DNA of 64,000 bases from Xanthostigma xanthostigma. Its lineage: Eukaryota; Arthropoda; Insecta; Raphidioptera; Raphidiidae. Shown one piece after another: positions 31,791-43,220 of the stretch (positions within the stretch are counted from its first letter, which is position 1; the number at the start of each line of letters is the position of its first letter). Made by a program: the position numbers and the translations under genes. The notes beneath the pieces are model-generated. The model was not told the origin of the DNA, did not search any database, and worked only from the letters and a program-made list of their open reading frames with translations. The stretch spans positions 2,046,001 to 2,110,000 of the forward strand of contig OY754472.1 in NCBI GenBank assembly GCA_963575645.1. The letters run 5' to 3'.

Positions 31791-32026
31791 TATTTTTTGA
31801 TTATTGAACATTTAACCTCAATTTCGTTTTTTTCAGAATAGACATTTCACATAAAAAAAGAAAATAAAATATTTTAGACAATAATATTACGTAAAAATAT
31901 CGAGGTAACAAAAAAAATGTTTGACTTGAAGTAATCAATTCTGTAAATTCCACTAATCAAAGATAATTAAATAATCACCATCCTAAAATAAGAAAGCAAT
32001 CAACAGTTTTATTTTGGAGTAAAAAA

Positions 32027-33005
32027 TTGGTTGTCTGTAAAGTCGGTTTACGGACGATAGTTTTACGTGATAACGTATTCCGTAATACATAACCTAAATT
32101 TATATAATAATTATAATAATTCGAATCTATGATATTGCATCTTTCGCTTCAAATTTAGGTAAATTTTATTAAGTAGAATAATAAAACACTATAAAAAGTA
32201 TACTATTATTATATAAAAAACAACTATGGCATGTATCTCTTTTGCGCATGCGCCGATTTTCCCCAAAAAAATTCTAGTAAAAATAGAGTAAAAACCGTTT
32301 TAAAAACTATATTATTATTTTATAAAACATCATTATAAGAGATATATTCTTTTACGCATGCGCCGATGTTCCCCAAAAACAATAGGCCAGTTCATATTTG
32401 CATATCAAACATCCTCCCAAAATTTTGTTTCAATCCGCTTATCCTTGGTGTCGGAATGATAAGAAATGTCAAAAGTGACGTTTGCAACACTGTCAAAGTA
32501 TTATGTTCTAATAATAATTAGTTATTCCAATACTTAACTTAGAAGGCGTTGAATTTCACAAAATACTAATGTCAAAAAATTGAATTAAACATTAGAAATG
32601 CAGCCGTTTTCATGTTAAGACAAGACATACGTTATATTCTAATTTCCATGTACGGCAAACAAAGACAACCGACCGCGTCGCGCCATGCATTAGACAACAT
32701 TGCATTTATACAGCTATTTTTCTATATAAATTTGTATAAAAAAACTGTTTAGGCAAATTCTGTTATACGAAATCTATGTAAAATGTTCTCCTCTTTCGTT
32801 TAAGACTGGTTTCAAACCGATCTGATTTAAATTGAGCGAGAAATTAGCAAAAAACTCGCACAGGGTCAGGCGGAACGTTACGCGTTAGGAACGTTACGCG
32901 TTACGAACGTTAGGAACGTTACACTTTTTCGTGCATGCAGCTGGTGTTTTATCAATTTATAAGATTGGTGATTCATCAATTTATAAGACGTTATCACGTC
33001 AAAAA
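32027..33005 (+). mobile_element. Family X element, long form
   Basis: It begins TTGGTTGTCTGTAAAGTCGG and ends GACGTTATCACGTCAAAAA like the short copies, but carries about 790 bp between the two halves (32073-32862). That inner part is repeated inverted at about 34655-35570. It has two copies of a unit with GCGCATGCGCCGATKTTCCCC. Near 32870-32930 a short GGAACGTTACGCGTTA repeat expands the right side. Confidence 0.65.
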
Positions 33006-33400
33006 TGTAACGGTTTTAGGAAAATAGTACCCGGCACTGGCGAATTAAATCTCATAAAATAAACTAGTAACGAACCTTTGTCATTGATTATGTAACTTCT
33101 ATAAAATTAGATTCAACTGCATAATTTTATGATCATTTGTTTACCCTTTGCTCTGCCGTAATGTAGATAGTTTTAAGAAACAGTGATTTTGTTGTACAGT
33201 GAAACTGATGGAAATATCTGCAGAAGCACGCTCTATTAATAAATATTAGTGGATTCCGTTGTTTAATAAGGTTACCAAATTTTTGGCTACTTAGTTCATC
33301 TTCCTAGTTCCAGAGCTGCAGAATCACCGGTAGAAAATGTTCACCACTGGTAAGTACCTCTTTTCCTTTTAATTTCGCGTTCTTTTTTTGAAATAATACA
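33006..33400. other. Spacer between element arms
   Basis: No ORF of note and no recognised repeat. Confidence 0.35.
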
Positions 33401-33850
33401 ATTGGGCTTTTGAATGAAATTTTTTTTTGTCATAAATGGAAAGATCGTATATAAGTTTCATAACAAAACTATTTTTCTTTTTTTTTATTTTCGTTATAAT
33501 TCAAAAGTTATATCAAATTAAAAATAAATTTTTGTACCCAGTTCCGAGAACGCGCCGACATTTCCCGAACATAATGTGACGTCATAATGTTTTAGTCAAT
33601 ACACATGTAGAAGCCATTGATAGTATACTGCGTATATACATTTTACCATTATGACGTCACAACTGTAAAAACAATTTTAGTGCGTTTGTAGTCACGTGAT
33701 TTTTTTTAATATTTTATCAATTTTAAATTACTTATAATTAATTTAAAAAAAGTTTTTTGAAAGTTTTTCGCATCGATTATCAATATTATTTATAATAAAG
33801 TTTTAAAATACAATAAAAAAATCGATAATTTTTTTCTCAAAAGCCTAATT
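33401..33850 (-). mobile_element. MITE family Z, copy 2
   Basis: Opposite orientation to 22395-22842, very similar over the full length, with ATTGGGCTTTTGAA and TCAAAAGCCTAAT ends. The two TGACGTCA-type boxes and the CACGTGA motif are kept. Confidence 0.88.
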
Positions 33851-34654
33851 ACAGGTAAAAACATAGAGATATAAGTAACTAGAGTACGCTAGTTCGTATG
33901 CTTGCCATAAGTGAAAGTGTCCTCAGTTGAGAGAGAGAACGCTGCAGAAAAGCAGATATTTGTTTACTCAAATCAACATTGTTTTGTATCATTAGTTACC
34001 ATAGAGATAAGGAACTGTTCTTTCTCTGAATTGCAGACACTTTCACGGCTCACTCGCGTACTCTGGTCTAATATCTCTTTAGATAAAAATCACTACTACA
34101 GGTCATTTCTTAAAAATGTTTTCATCTCTGGTAATAAAACGAGTAATTCAGTAAGATGTAAATATGCTGTCTTTATAGCATTTAACGGCGGAACGACTTT
34201 TTTGGAGGGATTGTTATAGACCCTAGGTCACTTATAAAAGCTTACATTGTTCGTATTGGTCATCTAAAGCGCGTTATTTTTGTCAAGACGCGTTCGTCGT
34301 CATCTAAAGCAGTGATCTCAAAGATACGGCCGCCATCTCAATAGGGCCCGCGATCAGAATCTATCCAGTGAGGATTTTAGACATCTATGAGCTTATCAAA
34401 GACGAGAGACCTCAGATGTCTGGATCCTCAAGCTCACGATAATTTACCCTTTTTAGGGTTCCGTACCCGAAGGTCAAACGGGACCCTATTACTAAGCCTC
34501 CGCTGTCCGTCTGTCTGTCTGTCAGCGGGCTGTATCTCAAGAACCGTAATAAGTAGAGAGTTGAAATTTTCAGAGTATGTGTTTCTATTGCCGCTAGAAC
34601 AACAAATAATTAAAAAAACCCCAAAACTCCCCAAAGAGGAGCAAATTCAGTTTT
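33851..34654. other. Intergenic block with a GGGTTCCGTACCC repeat
   Basis: About 34450-34620 (TTAGGGTTCCGTACCCGAAGG split as GGGTTCCGTACCCGAAGG, CTGTCCGTCTGTCTGTC, GGCTGTATCTCAAGAACCG) is a repeat common in lepidopteran genomes. ORFs at 33911 and 34387 match nothing that I recognise and the second is inside this repeat. Confidence 0.5.
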
Positions 34655-35570
34655 TTGCTTATAAGTCGCTCAATTTAAATCAGATCGTTTCGAGACCTGT
34701 CTTAAACGAAAGAGCAGAAAATTTTACATAGGTTTTGTATAACAGAATTCGTCGAAACACTTTTTTTATACAGCTTTATATAGAAATAAAATGTATAAAT
34801 TCAATTTTGTCTAATCCATAGCATACACGGGGATCGTCTGTCTTCGTTTGTTGCATACTGTACTATGGGAATTTAAAAATTGCGTATGTTTTGTCTTAAA
34901 AAAAAGATTGCATTTGTTCAAAAACGAATGTCATTTCCAATCTTTTGACATTAGTATTTTGTGAAATGCAACGCCTTCTGAGTTAACGATTTGAATAACT
35001 AATTTTAATTATTAGAACATATTGCTTTGACATGCAAACGTCAATTTTGACATTTTTTACCATTCCAACACCATGGATGAGCGGAATGAAACCAAATTTT
35101 GGGAGGATATTTGATACGGCATACTTTTCATAACGGTTTATTATTCTATCTATGTTTACAAAAGTTTTGTAAATTTTTTGGGAAAAATTGGCGCATGCGC
35201 AAAAGAAATACATGCAATAAAGTTGTTTTATATAATAATAGTATAATATATTTCATAATGGTTTAAAAGAAAGTTTTGTAAAAAGTTTTAGGGGGAAAGG
35301 CGGCGCATGCGCAGAAGAGATATGTGCTATAACATTGTTTTTATATAATAATGGTATATTTTTCATAATGGTTTAATATTCTAAAGTTTTGTATTTTTTT
35401 TTGGGGAAATCGGCGTATGCGCAACAGAGATATTTGCCATAACGTTGTTATTTGATATAATGGTATATTTATAAAAACTTTATATTATTTTATTCTACAA
35501 GAAATTTTTGTAAAAAAGTGTTTATAATATAAAAACGCCGGGGTGTATTATGTAAAATTTCACGCCTTGA
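34655..35570 (-). repeat. Inverted partner of the family X interior
   Basis: It is colinear on the minus strand with 32080-32860, sharing CTCAATTTAAATCAGATCG, GTCTTAAACGAAAGAG, CAAATTTTGGGAGGATATTTG and units with GGCGCATGCGCARAAGA. The tandem unit occurs three times here (about 35180, 35300, 35415) and twice in the left arm. Divergence is appreciable. Confidence 0.7.
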
Positions 35571-35915
35571 AATTCTTGAACTACTTGCATACTTCCACTG
35601 GTTACATATTGTTATAGCGCCTCTCTTGTTTCTTTTACAAAAGTATTTAAAAAGTACATAGTGTACGGAACCCTAAGTGGTTTATTGAAGGAAATATTTG
35701 CATGAAACAAATTAGTAATCATGTATTTATATTTTTAAATATCATTAACCACAAAATATCAGCATAAATGTTGATAACCAATTATGATAAAATGTTGAAA
35801 TAATTTTATATTAAATACTGCGTTTTAAAATAAAGCACAGGAAATTGCGTAAAAATAAATATTGCGGAGACTAAAGGTAGGGCACTGAGTCTCGAGATGC
35901 GATCCGTATTATTAA
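35571..35915. other. Spacer, no feature recognised
   Basis: Near 35655-35675 GTGTACGGAACCCTAA could be the distal end of the repeat that begins near 34450. Otherwise nothing. Confidence 0.35.
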
Positions 35916-36110
35916 TAAAATATTTTTAACAAAAAAATTGAACCGACTTCACACTAAAAAGTAAAAAATAATTGAAATATTTTGGAGTCGGTGTCAGCCA
36001 AAATGAAATCTATTCCGAGAACTACACCGACTCCAAAACATTTCAATACGCAATTATTTTTTACTTTTTAGTGTGAAGTCGGTTCAATTTTTTTGTTAAA
36101 AATATTTTAT
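35916..36110. mobile_element. Foldback MITE (TTGAACCGACTTCACAC)
   Basis: Arms of about 85 bp, AAAATATTTTTAACAAAAAA, TTGAACCGACTTCACAC and AAAAAGTAAAAAATAATTG, repeated inverted with high identity around a loop of about 40 bp. Confidence 0.9.
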
Positions 36111-37248
36111 TTTTCTCTTTTTAGTGTTAGTGCCTTTGAAATTTGAGGATTTCCCTCGATTTCTTCGAATTCCACCATCAGATCCTGACTTGGTTCCGAT
36201 GGGACCACATCTGAGGTGCACTCTTTTGAATAAAAAAAAATTTGAAAATCGGTCTATAATTGACGGAGAAATTTTGTGTGGTATTTAATAAAACTTAAAA
36301 AAATTATAGGTATCGACTTTTTGCTTTATCCCCACCCCTAGAAAAAAATATCTACGCCCTTGATTGAAAATAGATACCTACGTCGCGGGTATGGAACATT
36401 ATTATTTTTAAGCATTTTTTTCGGGTATTACCCGAATTATGTATTGAGTACCTATATAGATACAGTGGGTATACAGTATGAGCCAATTTTTCTTCCACGC
36501 TATTGAGATCTCGAGAATGGTTCGTATTTACAGAGGCCAAACAAGATGGCTGCCTAACATTTAAAAAATATACCCCTGCCACGAAGTCTGTAACCAGGCG
36601 ACCCAGCTCGAGCGTATATCTGTCGCATGAAACAATATGGCGTCAGCTACTGGGTAACACACACACGTTCATGTCTTGCATGTGTGTAGTGTCCGTGAAG
36701 TCAAACAACTTTGGTAACTATTGCGAAAACAGGCGGAAAGAACCGAAGCTTTCTCAGGTAGTGATAACAGCGCCATCTCGCGGGCGGGACCGCTAGTATT
36801 ATATATAGAAGAACATAATAAAAAATACCTAAGCAAACAAAAAAGTATCACCGAACTGCTAGAAAACAATATTATTTAAAGCGCTCATTGAGACACAACC
36901 ATCCGCAATAGCCCGCGCGACAGGCAGCCTTTGTGATATTAAGTCGTTGAAGGGGGGAAGTTTCGGGTTAAAGTCCCGACAGTGACATTGTTGGAAAGTA
37001 AATTTTTCTTATATACTATTGTAACTGTAACAATGTGAAATCTAATTATTGAATCAATTTTTTTTCAATGCAAATGTATTTTGACGAACTATAGTTCTTA
37101 ATAGCCCAAGTTACTCTTTATAACATTATAGCTATCTGCAGTGAAAGTCTCGTCACAATCAGTCCAGTCGTTTTTACAAACATACATTTCAATTTTATTT
37201 ATCAGTATAGATATAGATCATTTAACCTTACATTTGGCATAAATTTAA
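36111..37248. other. Intergenic repeats, with a Helitron 3' end at 36795
   Basis: GATTTCCCTCGATTTCTTCG (36149) belongs to a dispersed family. At 36770-36799 CATCTCGCGGGCGGGACCG-CTAG|T is a family B-like Helitron 3' end, whose 5' end I could not place. The 97-codon ORF at 36503 overlaps this and is not a convincing gene. Confidence 0.5.
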
Positions 37249-37875
37249 GGTGACCAACTATTTTTTGTTCAAAAAGAGTACACTTTGTAAGTATTTCATA
37301 GGTGAAAAAAAAAAGAAAAAACGTACATACTACGCATGCGTCAAGACTGTCAAGCATGCCGTACATACTGCACATCAAAGATCAGCCTGGGGATTACGTA
37401 CACAAATATTGGAGAGATACTTAGACAAGGAAAGTAGTAGTAGTAAGTCTATGGGAGAGATAGATATATCCATCTCTTTTCACAAATGTAATTTTGACGT
37501 TGTTAGAAAAAGAGGTCTGTAGTATCTATCTATCTCTCCAGGTACATAATACGGCCTCTCAATTGTGCCGGAAACGGCACCATATTATGTGCGCGCGAAA
37601 TTCAAATCATTGTCAAACTCGTGTCTGGTGTTTGCCCTGTCCTCTGACGTGCCGGAAACGGCAACCAATATGCGCGCGTGAAATTCAAATCACAGTCAAA
37701 ATAATTTTAAATATTTAATTAATAAAATTGAAATAAAATAATCTAAAAAAATGTTTTAGAAATACAAATGAATATAAAATTATACAAATGAGTACTTTCA
37801 GAGTACAGGATTTGAAAAGAGTACGGTTTGCGAAAAAAGAGTACAAAACTCAGTAAATGAGTATAGTTGGTCACC
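37249..37875. mobile_element. TTAA-flanked TIR element (GGTGACCAACTAT)
   Basis: TTAA (37245-37248, 37876-37879) flanks GGTGACCAACTAT / ATAGTTGGTCACC. Inside, two tandem units with GTGCCGGAAACGGCA, TGCGCGCG and GAAATTCAAATCA lie at about 37567 and 37650. No transposase frame; piggyBac- or Kolobok-type by target site. Confidence 0.85.
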
Positions 37876-37879
37876 TTAA

Positions 37880-38540
37880 TAATCATCTATATATATAACC
37901 GCTGAATAAAATGCCGCTTTTTTTGTCACCACAGAACAGGAACTTCTGAGTGATAAGAAAGATATCATTCTGCAGGAGGAGAACATACCGAAAGCGGGGA
38001 AACTCATCATATTATATCATTGTATTGAAGTAATAATCAAATGCCGGTTAGTCAATGCAATTTTAATGTTGTGATCAAAGTGTGTTATGTTTATTGTGTA
38101 TAATATTATTATTTTAATTAAATAATTAATATTCTATAGAAATGAAGACGCTTCACATTGTCTGGTTCGTATTTAAAAATAACAAAAATTACTTTTTTCG
38201 TATAGTATTGTTTAAAATAACACGAGATAATTGTTGTGAGTTTGGGTGTATCGATTGTTGGAACAGCTATCAACAGTGGTTATTAAATTGTTGTTTGTTC
38301 ATTTAAAAGTTCCGCCTAAAAATCAGTTATCGTTCTGATGTCAATTCGTCGATTAAATTTAGTGTTTTGGCACATTTTTTCCTTATAAATTTCCTCTTTA
38401 TAATGTGGAAAAACCTTCATAAATTGCATATTAAATTTTGGTATTACCATTTTTTAAAGTGTCGTGTTTTATCCAATTTATTACAAAAACGTTATAGGTA
38501 GTTCAGGTATCAACATAAATATATTAATAATAATTAATAA
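37880..38540. other. Spacer with one exon-like segment
   Basis: TTTTTGTCACCACAG (37934) precedes an open frame of 31 codons (QELLSDKKDIILQEENIPKA...) that ends at GAA|GTAATA (38029). It is phase 0 at its end and so does not fit the first phosphatase exon. Unrecognised; may be repeat-derived. Confidence 0.3.
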
Positions 38541-38935
38541 TCAGGGGAAAATTAGCTTTATTGGGGCCTAGAGAAGACCTCAACATTGGGTTCCCTACAC
38601 TAAATTTAATGAATTAAATAAAGGTACTTATTTCCCCAAAATAATAGCTTTAACCAGTAGTAGAAAAACAAATTTTCGAGGGAACTAAAAATTGTTTAGC
38701 CAGGTTTGTTTCCACTGACTTCTACGTGTATTTTTTTTAATTCTTTTTTTAGCTATTATATTGTTAGGACAGTATTAGGGATGGGGGAGGTGTGCTATTA
38801 TTTTTGGACAGGTTTCCAAAAAGTTGTTGAAGGATGTAAAATTTTTTTATATTATAATGTGAATTTTTGTGATTTTTCTGGGGCCTTTCTGGGGCGCCCC
38901 TTCCATCGAGCATAAGCCTCCACGACCTGCACAGC
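38541..38935. repeat. Dispersed repeat shared with 58640-58815
   Basis: GAATTAAATAAAGGTAC, AAAATAATAGCTTTAACCAG and AGAAAAACAAATTTTCGAGG recur in order at 58690-58775. The 69-codon ORF at 38706 is part of this. Confidence 0.6.
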
Positions 38936-39044
38936 ACAATCTGCCTGATGTCGCACCTAAACTAGCAAATATTAGTGCGCTAGACATTTAACATTATTTC
39001 AAGTAGTTTTATCAATGCAAATTAATGAATGAAATCGACACATT

Positions 39045-39195
39045 ACTAGCACACCAGATCGGGTCCAGCACGGCTAAACGAAAATTGCAGGCGATCGACT
39101 GACGGTCGTTGCTGACTGCTGCAGGTGCTGGTCTAATGTGCGCTAAAAAAGAAGGTTCCCTTCACGAACAGGCCTTTTTTTCCGTGCTATTCTGG
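39045..39195. repeat. Dispersed repeat, inverted relative to 42498-42640
   Basis: GGGTCCAGCACGGCTAAACG, AAATTGCAGGCGATCGACTG and TTCACGAACAGGCC occur as complements in phosphatase intron 5. Confidence 0.65.
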
Positions 39196-39747
39196 TCGTG
39201 CAGGTAACAAGTGTGTGCTGCCTTTAAACATGAACACAAAACTATTCTAGGTGGTCAATATTTGCCTGCCTGTGGATAGCTAAAGCTGACCAGGGAAACG
39301 AAGTCAGCCTCTTGATGACGAAACTCAGTTCAAAATATGAGTATAAGTTTGTTTGCGTCGCGACGGGAAATGCAACTTCTTCAGCACTAGTAATAAATAC
39401 GCCACTCTTGAACCCGAACAAAGGGGAAAACCCTGACTGTGAGTAATAGAATTATATGGTTGGCTAATTAAAAAGATTATTATTAATATAACTACTTGCG
39501 AACCTGGCTTCGCCCGGGTCAAGTTCTGTGTGTATTTATAGTTGTGGCAGAAATAGCCATATAAATAGTGCTGGTCCAGCGGGGCTGATTATCCATAGAG
39601 CCAAATCGAGTAGCATTCTTTAGTGGGTACGGTGAGGAGTTTTGGAAGCGTTATCTGCATAAAACTACCGACATTCTGGCAAAAATGCATTGCGTTCTTC
39701 TGTGTTGTTGTTTTATGGAATTATTATTCTTTAGTAATAACTTACAG
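39196..39747. other. Presumed 5' flank of the phosphatase gene
   Basis: An ATG at 39685 in good context (GGCAAAAATGC) starts MHCVLLCCCFMELLFF, which looks like a signal peptide but is one base out of frame with exon 39748. The stretch before 39748 also serves as a good polypyrimidine tract, so it may be intron. Confidence 0.4.
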
Positions 39748-39891
39748 GTCCCGAATCTAAATACCTTAACAATGTCCGCAAAACATTACCGCTATTCACA
39801 GATAAAGAATATAGTGGTGACACGTTCTTCTGGATAGAAACGAGCTCTCTAGCGTTTCCATTGGAGGCTTTGACAGACGAAAGATGGGAAG
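39748..39891 (+). CDS. RPTP exon 1 (first one identified)
   Basis: Acceptor AACTTACAG, donor GAAG|GTAGGT; two bases complete a codon from an unseen upstream exon. Encodes PESKYLNNVRKTLPLFTDKE and GDTFFWIETSSLAFPLEAL, the start of the FAMeT-like domain. In-frame TAA TAA just upstream excludes a start in this frame. Confidence 0.75.
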
Positions 39892-40114
39892 GTAGGTTTT
39901 ATTATACCTATATATTTTTTTCTTTTGTAATTTACTAAAGAAGTTTCACTTAAAAAAATAAAGGCAGTGCGTACTCTAGAACTTAGCATTCGCGAAGATG
40001 AAATAAAATTTTGTAATTTATTTATTTAGTTTTTCCCAATGACAGGATATGTTTAATCAACCGATTTGAACCGAAAAGGATAAAATGATGGACTTGATTA
40101 TTAATTATTTTCAG

Positions 40115-40395
40115 ATTTACCTGCAACTGAAACCAATGGAAATTATTTCTTGAGAAAATCAGTAGAAATCCCCAATGCCGGTGATCATACCATTTCATTT
40201 TCTGTTCGAACTGACAAAAATGCTCAGATAGGGTTGTGCCAAAATGATTATTTCGAAAACAGTCGATGCTATTGGATTTTACTAAAAGGTGTATTTAAAA
40301 ACAATTCTGAATCAAGAATAAGGAAATGTACAGGAGGCATAACAAAAGAGTCATATCCAGCAGATACAGAATGTTACAAGGCTCGTGCTATGGGA
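40115..40395 (+). CDS. RPTP exon 2: FAMeT-like (Methyltransf_FA) domain
   Basis: ATTATTTTCAG acceptor, ATGGGA|GTATGA donor. Encodes HTISFSVRTDKNAQIGLC, CYWILLKG and ESRIRKC, the pattern of the beta-sandwich domain first described in farnesoic acid O-methyltransferase. The domain is now known in many arthropod surface proteins and is not shown to be catalytic here. Confidence 0.88.
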
Positions 40396-41026
40396 GTATG
40401 ACTACATTACTTATTTTTTTAAATGACAAAATCCCGAATCGTTTTTATTTCTAATAGCAAACGCAATATTTTTTACTTATTGCAAAAGGTTCCCTACTTT
40501 TGTAACTTACAGCATGACATTAACTAAATTTAAATCACAACTAATTTTTGCCCATGTGTGTAGATTTTCACGATCAACGTTGTTCCAAATTTTCTTGGGC
40601 TTACAAATGTAAGCCGTGATCGAATCGTTTCGTTTACAACTTCGGTATACATTATCAAAGACGATGGGGCAGCGGGCGAAGTGTCCTTCTAGGTGGCTCA
40701 CAAGTTGGTGTTTCTACGTGTTAGTGTTTTCTGCTCGGTCGTATTCCTAACTACGACCGAGCAGAGAACACTCGCACACTGAGCATAAAAATAGTCGTCG
40801 ACACACTTACCTATGAGCCGCCTGCCGCATCGCCTTTGATAATGTCTATCGCAGTTAAGTAGAGATACTAATCTAATGGCCAATAAATCCGAAAACCAAG
40901 AAGATTTGGGGTACTTATTGTTGTTCGACCATAAAATATGCTTGGGTCCGCAATGAATAGCCCCGTGCGAAGAATATCTGCTGCAAATGGAAAACATTAT
41001 AATTCTCTTCTCATTTTTAAATGCAG
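40396..41026 (+). other. RPTP intron 2 with a foldback element
   Basis: Mostly filled by the inverted-repeat element at 40581-40911. Confidence 0.7.
40581..40911. mobile_element. Foldback element (TTATCAAAGRCGATG / GATAATGTCTA arms), copy 1
   Basis: The arms contain TTCCAAATTTTCTTGG, ACATTATCAAAGACGATG and their complements. A centre with GCTCGGTCGTA..TACGACCGAGCAGAGAAC is itself palindromic. A related copy is at 54141-54565. Confidence 0.75.
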
Positions 41027-41255
41027 GAATATGACGTGGTATCAACATTTCATTGGCAAACTTTTACCGTTAGAGGTTTAGAGAAGGATTCGATATATTA
41101 TTTACATCTGTTTAAAAATGGAGAGTCTCGACCTTTTTTGTCTTTTGTCGATAATCAAACTATTGTTCGTCCGAAATATTTTAATGTTCGACATTTGGAC
41201 TCGTACACAAACGGCAATCGGAATTATCAAAAGGCGATTTGGAAGATACACAATT
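41027..41255 (+). CDS. RPTP exon 3: end of FAMeT-like domain
   Basis: TTAAATGCAG acceptor. The donor is T|GTAGGT at 41255: using the next GT would create a stop in the following exon, so phase fixes this site. Encodes EYDVVSTFHWQTFTVRGLE and WKIHN. Confidence 0.88.
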
Positions 41256-41461
41256 GTAGGTATTTGATTTTGTGAATTCTGCACAAAAACAGACAAAAAA
41301 ATTCTTTCAGTTTTTTAAACACTTGTGCTTTTAAAATTTCAATTAATGTAAAATATGCTCGCAAAAGTTGATTATATTCTGAAAATATATAGCGGTGCCG
41401 GTGCTTGAATAATTCAAAATGCCTTTTAATAAATAAATAAATAAAAAAATTGAGTGCTTGA

Positions 41462-41854
41462 CAGTGCCGGATTTACATAAGGGCACTTCGGACATATGCC
41501 CAGGGCCCCCACATAATTAGGGCCTCTCCGAAAAATGGAAAAAAATGTTGGTGTTTTTCAAATGTTGAAATGGTTTCAAAAAGAGAAAATGTAATACACT
41601 TGCCTTGCCGAGTGTTAATACAAAAAAATATTTCAAAATTGTGAAAAAAATAATTTTGTTGATGATATAAAATTATAATAAAATTAACATTTTCAAAAAA
41701 CTATTGACGATTTTTCATTCGCTTTGATTTCACTGCCTACAAGCGACCCCTAAAAATAAAGGGTCAAAACTTACTTGGGTTTAATACTATGCATTTATAT
41801 TTGCGCATTACAAGGGGCCCCTACATGAAAAGTGCACACATAGACCCGGCCCTG
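41462..41854. mobile_element. Non-autonomous hAT element in RPTP intron 3, perfect 8-bp duplication
   Basis: CAGTGCCGGATTTACATAAG at the left and GACCCGGCCCTG at the right, flanked by GTGCTTGA on both sides (41454-41461, 41855-41862). The ends are typical of hAT elements starting CAGGGCCGG. No coding capacity. Confidence 0.93.
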
Positions 41855-42048
41855 GTGCTTGATGCCCTGCAACGTGCGCCACCTACAAATGATTAAAGAC
41901 ATAGTTTCCGTCGTTACAATTTTATTTTCCTGCACAAAAAAGAGGCTATTAAAAATTGACATGAAGGATGAATAACTGTCATTATACTTATACTAGATTA
42001 GTATTTTTTATTTATGACAACCCAGACATAACTTTAGTTTCATTTCAG

Positions 42049-42236
42049 ATCCACTTTCATACACAACTCTTGCTAATAAAGCCATCGAAAATTGGTTTAA
42101 TTGGCAAAACCAAGAATTATACATTCTAATGTATATATCTATGTGTAAAAAATGTTCACTTCATATTAAAATCACCGATTATACAAATAACAACTATGCA
42201 TATGGAGAAGTTATTGTTCAACCGGATAGCGAAGAA
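42049..42236 (+). CDS. RPTP exon 4: second extracellular beta module, first part
   Basis: CATTTCAG acceptor, GAAGAA|GTATGT donor. Encodes NKAIENWFNWQNQELYILMY, CKKCSLHIKITDY and AYGEVIVQPDSEE. The fold looks beta-rich but I do not recognise a named family. Confidence 0.88.
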
Positions 42237-42316
42237 GTATGTACGATAAGTTTGAAATGCCGCCTGATTTCTACAAACGATGCTGGAAAAATTTGAATAA
42301 TAACTTTATTTTCCAG

Positions 42317-42467
42317 GCAGTTATTCCAGGTTTTTTACATTGGCAAAAATTTTATCATAAATTTACAGTCGAGCAAACTTCCAATTATTATAGAATACAT
42401 ATTACAACACTATCTCAGGGTAATGATCCCTATTGGATAATCGATAAAATTAAACTGTTACCAACAG
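42317..42467 (+). CDS. RPTP exon 5: second beta module, end
   Basis: TATTTTCCAG acceptor, ACAG|GTAAAA donor, separated from exon 4 by an 80-bp intron. Encodes GFLHWQKFYHKFTVEQTSNY and WIIDKIKLLPTG. Confidence 0.9.
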
Positions 42468-43220
42468 GTAAAATTAATTAAAAACCGCGCATACTTATCC
42501 AGAACTTATCAGAAAAGCCTGTTCGTGAGTGTACTCGTATTATTTAACGGAGTAGTACACATTAGACCAGCAACGACCCTCAGTCGGTCGCCTGCAATTT
42601 CTGTCTAGCCATGCTGGACCGATCTAGTGTACCTACTGGTGATATGTCGTTTTCATTAATAGGATGAATTCAAAAAAAGTTGTGTACAACAATATTCACA
42701 TGAATACACAAATAAAAACATGTAAACACTGTACAGCAGTTGCCCGCATGACAGACTGACTATGTGTTATACATACTACACGGTCAGCTGATGCTAACCA
42801 TGGGCGCCGCCATATTGGCCTTGGCTGCTCTACCGAGCGCCTACTCCGAGCCCCTACTCCAAGCGCCTTTCACTTTACCCCTACTCCGCGGCCGCCTGTA
42901 ATGCGACATGCAACAGACGGCCAGAAAAATTCGAGGCGATAGAATAAAAGTTTCACTTTTCCTGTCTTCATCCTCTCCTCTTTTCACACAAAAAAATACA
43001 AAACATTTTCCAGCAATCTATACACGTCCATTTTGCAAACTCACTACTGGAAAACTGCACACGGAACCTGCACGAGCGAAATCATACAGATTTCAGGTTC
43101 GTGTGGTTTTTACGTGCTTGATAAGTGTGCGCGATTTTTTTACAGAATATAATTAAGAATTATGAGCTATAATATTGTGATTTTATATATTCTTTGTAAC
43201 TAATTAGTTGTGCATGATAG
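42468..43220 (+). other. RPTP intron 5
   Basis: 42498-42640 is the inverted copy of the 39045-39195 repeat. About 42785-42960 is GC-richer (ATGGGCGCCGCCATATTGGC, CCTACTCCGAGC repeats) without a supported exon. Confidence 0.5.

Noticed and set aside
41256-41260. GTATTT at 41260 as donor of phosphatase exon 3
   Set aside because: It would put exon 4 in a frame with an early stop; the GTAGGT at 41256 keeps the frame and fits better.
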